Below are positions 13,207 through 16,534 of a stretch of 16,534 nt of DNA, in pieces. Numbering within the stretch: position 1 is the first letter of the stretch; every line of letters starts with the position of its first letter. The position numbers and the translations under genes are program-made. The notes beneath the pieces are model-generated. The model worked only from the letters and a program-made list of their open reading frames with translations, had not been told where the DNA came from and searched no databases. The stretch is from CAYUCJ01 sp049282265 (GTDB taxonomy: Bacteria; Desulfobacterota; DSM-4660; Desulfatiglandales; Desulfatiglandaceae), in NCBI GenBank assembly GCA_049282265.1, contig JBAPTR010000108.1, forward strand, positions 1 through 16,534, written 5' to 3'.

Positions 13207-14457
13207 CTAATCTGTCGGGCGGATGAGCAGGTCCAGCGCATGCAGAAGCGGATCGTCCTTGCTTTGCCGCAGATCTTGGGGTGTCATGTCCAGCTCGTCC
13301 AATGGGAAAAGGGGTGTAATGCCGTCCGGAAGCGCCACCAGCGAGTTGGGGGTGATTCCCTTGTGCCAGATGGTATGCCCGTCCGGAGTCAACCATTCTT
13401 GAATGGCCAGCAGGAGCGCCGAGCCATCGGAGAGAGGGATTCGCTCCAGAACCGTCCCGGTGCCGAATGTGGTCGTTCCCACCAGGACCGCTCGCTGCCG
13501 ATCCTGGAGTGCGCCTGCCACAATCTCCGCGGCACTGGCCGTCCCGCCGTTTACCAGACCCACTATGGGGATATTGGGAGCCACCCCCCCCTTTTCAACC
13601 GAGATAGGTGTGATGTGGCCCTGGACATTTTTTTCCTGGAGTACCAGGCCTCCGGAGAGGAACTGGCTCGCCGTAGCGACGGCCTCATTAAGCAGGCCTC
13701 CCGGATTATTCCGCAGATCCAGGATAAGCCCCTCCAGGTGTTTGTCCTTGATTTTCTCCAAGGCCTTTTTCAGATCTACGGTGACCCCCTCGCTGAAACC
13801 GGCAATCCGAAGGTGTGCGATGGCTGTCCCGGGAATCTGATGCCAGGTCACATTGTTCACGGTAATCGAGGCCCTCTCCAGGGTGATCTCCCGTGTTAGG
13901 CCGGTTTTCGGACTGAAAACCCTGAGTGTGACCTTGGTACCTGCGGGCCCCAGGATCCGTTTCACCACCTGAATCAGGCCAAGGCCCTCGACGTCCTTGC
14001 CGTTGACCGCGATGATAATCTGCCCGGGCTTGAGCCCCGCCCTCTGAGCTGGAGAATTGTCCAGGGGCGCCACAATGACCACATGCTTCTCTTTCATCTT
14101 CACCTCGGCTCCGATTCCCTTGTATTGGCCCTTGGTATATTCCTCTTCCTCCTTTATCATCCCCGGGGAAAGAAAGGTACTGTGACCTGTATCTCCGAGG
14201 GCGTCCACCATCCCGCTGATGGCGCCGTAGGTCATGGTCTTGGATTTGACGGCCGCCTGGTCCACGTAGTGGGAATGGATAGCATTCCAGGCCTCCGCCA
14301 TCAACCCGAAGTTGCTCTTTGCCTCCGGTGGGATTTCGTCCGATGGCACGGAAATGCCCAGGACCTGGCAGCTCAGGAATGAAGCGACAAAGAGCCCAAC
14401 TGCGATTCCCGGAACCAGGAGGAATATCAAACGCTTCTTTCTTTGCCTTGTATTCAT
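13207..14457 (-). CDS. S41 family (CtpA-like) C-terminal processing protease, lysine-less variant
   Basis: These are periplasmic PDZ-containing serine proteases that process or degrade envelope proteins. The 416 residues show an N-terminal membrane anchor (10-33; the Cys30 context FLSC is a weak lipobox), and a PDZ domain at about 108-195 (YKGIGAEV, SPAQRAGLKPGQIIIAVNG). The peptidase domain follows (GLILDLRNNPGG at 243-254, NGGTASAAEIVAGAL with the nucleophile Ser308). The motif that normally reads TFGKG and supplies the general-base lysine is TFGTG here, with Thr333. ATG 14457 has GGAGGTG upstream; the 92 codons before it are not part of the protein. A DedA fragment lies 91 nt upstream on the same strand. 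S41 family is certain; activity is doubtful or uses another base. Confidence 0.9.
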   Translation of the reverse strand: MNTRQRKKRLIFLLVPGIAVGLFVASFLSCQVLGISVPSDEIPPEAKSNFGLMAEAWNAIHSHYVDQAAVKSKTMTYGAISGMVDALGDTGHSTFLSPGMIKEEEEYTKGQYKGIGAEVKMKEKHVVIVAPLDNSPAQRAGLKPGQIIIAVNGKDVEGLGLIQVVKRILGPAGTKVTLRVFSPKTGLTREITLERASITVNNVTWHQIPGTAIAHLRIAGFSEGVTVDLKKALEKIKDKHLEGLILDLRNNPGGLLNEAVATASQFLSGGLVLQEKNVQGHITPISVEKGGVAPNIPIVGLVNGGTASAAEIVAGALQDRQRAVLVGTTTFGTGTVLERIPLSDGSALLLAIQEWLTPDGHTIWHKGITPNSLVALPDGITPLFPLDELDMTPQDLRQSKDDPLLHALDLLIRPTD

Positions 14458-14548
14458 TGCAGCACCTCCGATTAGCACCTTGTCCTCTTCCTCAGGGGAA
14501 GTCCCTTGAAAGGGGAAGGAGGAAGAACCTACGCATAATTGCCTAAGT

Positions 14549-14881
14549 TTAACGAACGCGAGGTGAAATTTCAAACACCTTGTGGAAAAAGGGACGTTGC
14601 ACCCCATTCTTGATCCACCGGGCACCATATTTCTTCCCCAAGAAATAATTGACATTGTCCCCGAGGACGGCGCCCAGAACTGCGAACCAGAGCAGGTCTC
14701 CAAAGTCAAAATAGCCGCGTCCCGAAAGCGCACCGAGGAAGAGAATCAGTGTTGATCCCGGCAGAATCAGGCCGATCCCGATCGTGGTTTCAAGCAGTGC
14801 GGTAAAAAAGGCCACCCAGTACCCGAGCATTTGAAAATGCTGGATTGCAGGCAGGATCATATTTATGATTCGATCAGCCAT
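14549..14881 (-). pseudogene. DedA family membrane protein, truncated after its N-terminal half
   Basis: DedA proteins are inner-membrane proteins of about 200 residues related to lipid scramblases/flippases. The 110 residues here keep the first half: LLETTIGIGLILPGSTLILFLGAL (29-52) with the conserved Glu31 and PG, and AVLGDNVNYFLGKKYGARW (71-89) with the GD-x-x-x-Y motif. The second half, with the conserved F-x-GR-x-x-P arginine motif and the last helices, is missing. The frame ends with a short unrelated ISPRVR tail. None of the downstream frames contains the lost part, so this is a deletion, not a simple frameshift. ATG 14881 lies inside a 16-bp palindrome and has no good ribosome-binding site. 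Probably non-functional. Confidence 0.8.
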
Positions 14882-14888
14882 GGCTGAT
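14873..14888. promoter_or_regulatory. 16-bp perfect palindrome over the DedA start codon
   Basis: ATCAGCCATGGCTGAT is a perfect palindrome whose centre is the start codon of the truncated DedA gene. It could be an operator half-site pair or an RNA hairpin that hides the start. Chance is possible, and no second copy was seen in the window. Confidence 0.3.
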
Positions 14889-15086
14889 TATTTCTTTGTC
14901 CCCAAAACTGTATTCCCTGGTGATGAGCCATCTTTCCGCAATGATCTCACCTTTCCGGGGCAATGGGGACGTATGTCATTCAGGTTAGTAGGTTGCTCTG
15001 GAGCCAACGTACCCTTTTCTGCGATTCCCTCTCCGCCCAACGGTCTTACCTGTCCGCACAGGCATCCGGGGCCGGTCTTTCGGGAA

Positions 15087-16037
15087 CTAATAACCGCTTT
15101 CCAGGTCCACCAGATTGATCATCTCCCCTTTCCGGTGAAGATACACCTCCAGATTATGGTCGATGATTTCCGTGGCCCTCTCCATATACTTCGGGGACAT
15201 GCCGCAGATATGCGGGGTGAGGATGACATTTTCCAGGTCCCACAACGGGCTATCCTCCGGCAGGGGCTCTTCGAAATACACATCACTTACCATAGCCCTG
15301 ATCTTTCCATTCCGCAGGGTTTCGATGAGGTCGGGTTCGTTGACGGTTTTGCCCCTCCCCATGTTGATGAAGCAGGCCGATTCCTTCATGAGATCGAAGT
15401 AGGTTTTGTCGATGATCCTTTCCGTGGCAGCGGTGTAGGGCAGCAGGTTAATGATATAGTCGCTCTTTTCGAAAACTTTTCCCAGATCCCGGCTGCCATA
15501 CACCTCTTCCACAAACTCCAGCGGTTCAGGGCTGCGCTTTACGCCTATGACGTGCATGCCCAGAAAAGAGGCCTTCCTGGCGATTTCCTTCCCAATATCT
15601 CCCAATCCGATGATGCCCAGTACAGAGCCGTTGATCTCTCCCTGGGGCGTGGAGCGATCCCATTTTCTGTGTATCTGGTTTCTGAACATGACGTGGAAGC
15701 TGCGTGCCATATTGATCATGGATGCGAGAGCGAATTCAGCCATATGGATCCTGTGGATGCCACGGCCGTTCGTCAGAATGAGGTGCCTTCGAGCGACTTC
15801 ATCTAAGGGCATGTAGTCCACACCTGCGCTGATGGCCTGGACCCATTTCAACGCGGGGGCAGCATCCAGCATCTTCTTACTGCATTTGAAAAACGTGATC
15901 AGGATCTCCGCATTCTTCAGGTATTCAAAGACCTCTTCCTTGTCCGCTGAGACCGCGAAGTCAAGTTCGCCATATTTCTCTCTGAGCACATTGATGTACT
16001 TCTCCGGAAACTCAAAATTGATCAGGATTCTTGGCAT
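15087..16037 (-). CDS. D-isomer specific 2-hydroxyacid dehydrogenase
   Basis: The enzyme class reduces 2-oxoacids to D-2-hydroxyacids (or the reverse) with NAD(P)H in the cytosol. The protein is 316 residues from MPRILINFEF. The substrate domain contains WVQAISAGVD (about 65-74). The nucleotide-binding domain has VLGIIGLGDIGKEIA in the Gly-x-Gly-x-x-Gly form. The catalytic set is complete: Arg in INMGRGKTVNE, Glu in YFEEPLPEDSPLW, and His in ILTPHICG. The open frame has an ATG at 16046, but the GGGAAGGG ribosome-binding site touches it directly. ATG 16037 is 9 nt from that site and is the better start. Upstream and downstream neighbours are remnants, so it seems monocistronic. Substrate cannot be told from sequence. 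Confidence 0.92.
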   Translation of the reverse strand: MPRILINFEFPEKYINVLREKYGELDFAVSADKEEVFEYLKNAEILITFFKCSKKMLDAAPALKWVQAISAGVDYMPLDEVARRHLILTNGRGIHRIHMAEFALASMINMARSFHVMFRNQIHRKWDRSTPQGEINGSVLGIIGLGDIGKEIARKASFLGMHVIGVKRSPEPLEFVEEVYGSRDLGKVFEKSDYIINLLPYTAATERIIDKTYFDLMKESACFINMGRGKTVNEPDLIETLRNGKIRAMVSDVYFEEPLPEDSPLWDLENVILTPHICGMSPKYMERATEIIDHNLEVYLHRKGEMINLVDLESGY

Positions 16038-16231
16038 ACCGTTCATCCCTTCCCATTATGTGTGAAATAACGTGATGATGTGGTGGAGCGCCCCTAGGGC
16101 GTCTATACATGACTGACGTGGCATTCCCCTTTCTTAGGACCATCGTTGCAGAATGTCAATATATCAAGGAACGTGCCCATTGTTCCTATTCCTTTTTCAG
16201 CATATCCAAATTGGCATTCAAGAAATCCGGG

Positions 16232-16366
16232 CTAACTGCCGGAACCAGGCATAGCACGCACAATTCGAAAAGTCGCTTGACCGGCAGCAAGGATTTGTCC
16301 ATCAGCACTGCGGATCTCCGAACGGGCAAAGCCAAGCCGTCGGGGTATATTGAGAGGTTTCAGCAT
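16232..16366 (-). pseudogene. C-terminal remnant of a PaaI/4HBT-type hotdog thioesterase
   Basis: A 44-codon frame reads MLKPLNIPRRLGFARSEIRS, then ADGQILAAGQATFRIV. This is the usual last beta-strand section of PaaI-like acyl-CoA thioesterases (V-x-K-x-G-R-R-L-x-F-x-x-x-E-x-x-x-x-DG-x-L-x-A-x-G-x-ATF-x-IV). The first two thirds, including the catalytic Asp/Glu helix, are absent. Upstream the same frame meets a stop at 16392-16394, which is exactly where copy 2 of the hairpin repeat begins, so the gene appears cut at the repeat. The 185 bp between this remnant and the hydroxyacid dehydrogenase hold only a small CGCCC-CTA-GGGCG stem near 16088-16100. Confidence 0.5.
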
Positions 16367-16391
16367 AACAATACAGCGGAACACGCCTACC

Positions 16392-16437
16392 TAGTCCCCA
16401 TCCACAAATAGAATCTGGGCACTAGCGAGTTTCCAAT
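16392..16437. repeat. Small hairpin repeat, copy 2
   Basis: This copy pairs CTAGTCCCCA (16391-16400) with TGGGCACTAG (16416-16425) around a 15-nt loop, with one C-C mismatch. The loop size equals that of copy 1 at 12483-12528. At the pair where copy 1 has T12488-A12510, this copy has C16397-G16419, a compensatory change. The minus strand reads through it as an open frame from the 16490s (LKVSDLGLDLAQKFSF ... LASAQILFVDGD, stop at 16392), which may be part of a larger repeat continuing out of the window. Confidence 0.6.
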
Positions 16438-16534
16438 CCAGAAATGAGAATTTTTGCGCAAGATCAAGTCCTAGATCCGAGACTTTGAGCGGGAGAAATC
16501 AAGGGATTGCGCGGAGACGTATATATGGTACGTC

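Noticed and set aside
14865..15806. Plus-strand open frame of 313 codons opposite the hydroxyacid dehydrogenase
   Set aside because: Antisense to a complete dehydrogenase with all catalytic residues; low-complexity composition and no ribosome-binding site.
16109..16411. Plus-strand open frame of 100 codons
   Set aside because: The minus strand of the same DNA reads as a thioesterase tail, which is the better explanation.
1..16534. CRISPR array, tRNA, rRNA or integrase/attachment site
   Set aside because: No regularly spaced direct repeats, no cloverleaf or rRNA-like sequence, and no integrase were found on either strand by reading.

Overview
The window looks like a piece of a chromosome from an anaerobic, moderately GC-rich bacterium. 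Desulfobacterota (a delta-proteobacterial sulfate reducer or syntroph) is my best guess. The reasons are a cytosolic group 3b [NiFe]-hydrogenase operon, a Hal2/SAL1-type bisphosphate nucleotidase, a three-gene 2-oxoacid dehydrogenase cluster and many structured intergenic repeats. The assignment is inference: there is no rRNA or other phylogenetic marker here.

Layout. (1) Positions 1-3639, minus strand: a 2-oxoacid (probably pyruvate) dehydrogenase operon. It reads, in transcription order, an aldehyde dehydrogenase that has lost its middle, E1-alpha, E1-beta, and E2 cut by the window edge. (2) 3640-3971: a divergent intergenic region. (3) 3972-4967, plus: a 3'(2'),5'-bisphosphate nucleotidase-like phosphatase. 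(4) 5006-5480: two adjoining fossils, an ISAs1-type transposase fragment and a fragment of a phage/plasmid-like protein. (5) 5529-10308, plus: a promoter and a tightly coupled five-gene operon encoding a sulfhydrogenase-type NAD(P)-linked [NiFe]-hydrogenase (beta Fe-S, gamma flavin, delta small, alpha large) and its maturation protease. (6) 10309-10841: the frameshifted tail of a medium-chain dehydrogenase, a near-consensus sigma70 promoter, a possible short terminator, and a long imperfect inverted repeat. (7) 10842-11822, minus: a divergent protein-kinase-like protein. (8) 11823-12577: gene remnants, a 165-bp palindromic MITE/REP-like element and copy 1 of a small hairpin repeat. (9) 12578-13033, plus: an MgtC/SapB membrane protein. 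(10) 13207-14457, minus: an S41 (CtpA-like) protease lacking the usual catalytic lysine, with a DedA protein truncated to its N-terminal half behind it (14549-14881). (11) 15087-16037, minus: a D-2-hydroxyacid dehydrogenase. (12) 16232-16437: a thioesterase C-terminal remnant stopped next to copy 2 of the hairpin repeat.

How it works together. The hydrogenase subunits form one enzyme: H2 is split or made at the Ni-Fe site of alpha, electrons pass through the clusters of delta and beta, and FAD in gamma exchanges them with NAD(P). The protease trims alpha after nickel insertion. No hyp accessory genes are present, so these must lie elsewhere. The dehydrogenase complex would make acyl-CoA and NADH, which links naturally to the hydrogenase through the NAD(P)H pool, although nothing in the sequence ties the two operons together.

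The most unusual overall property is the number of broken genes: at least seven recognisable fragments or internally deleted genes lie between intact ones, several beside structured repeats. I found no CRISPR array, tRNA, rRNA or complete mobile element, and no convincing new defence or signalling system. The best candidates for something undescribed are the hairpin elements and possible small RNA at 10500-10750, the palindromic element at 12241-12405, the two-copy hairpin repeat with a compensatory change, and the overlap in which the protease gene shares DNA with the very tail it removes.
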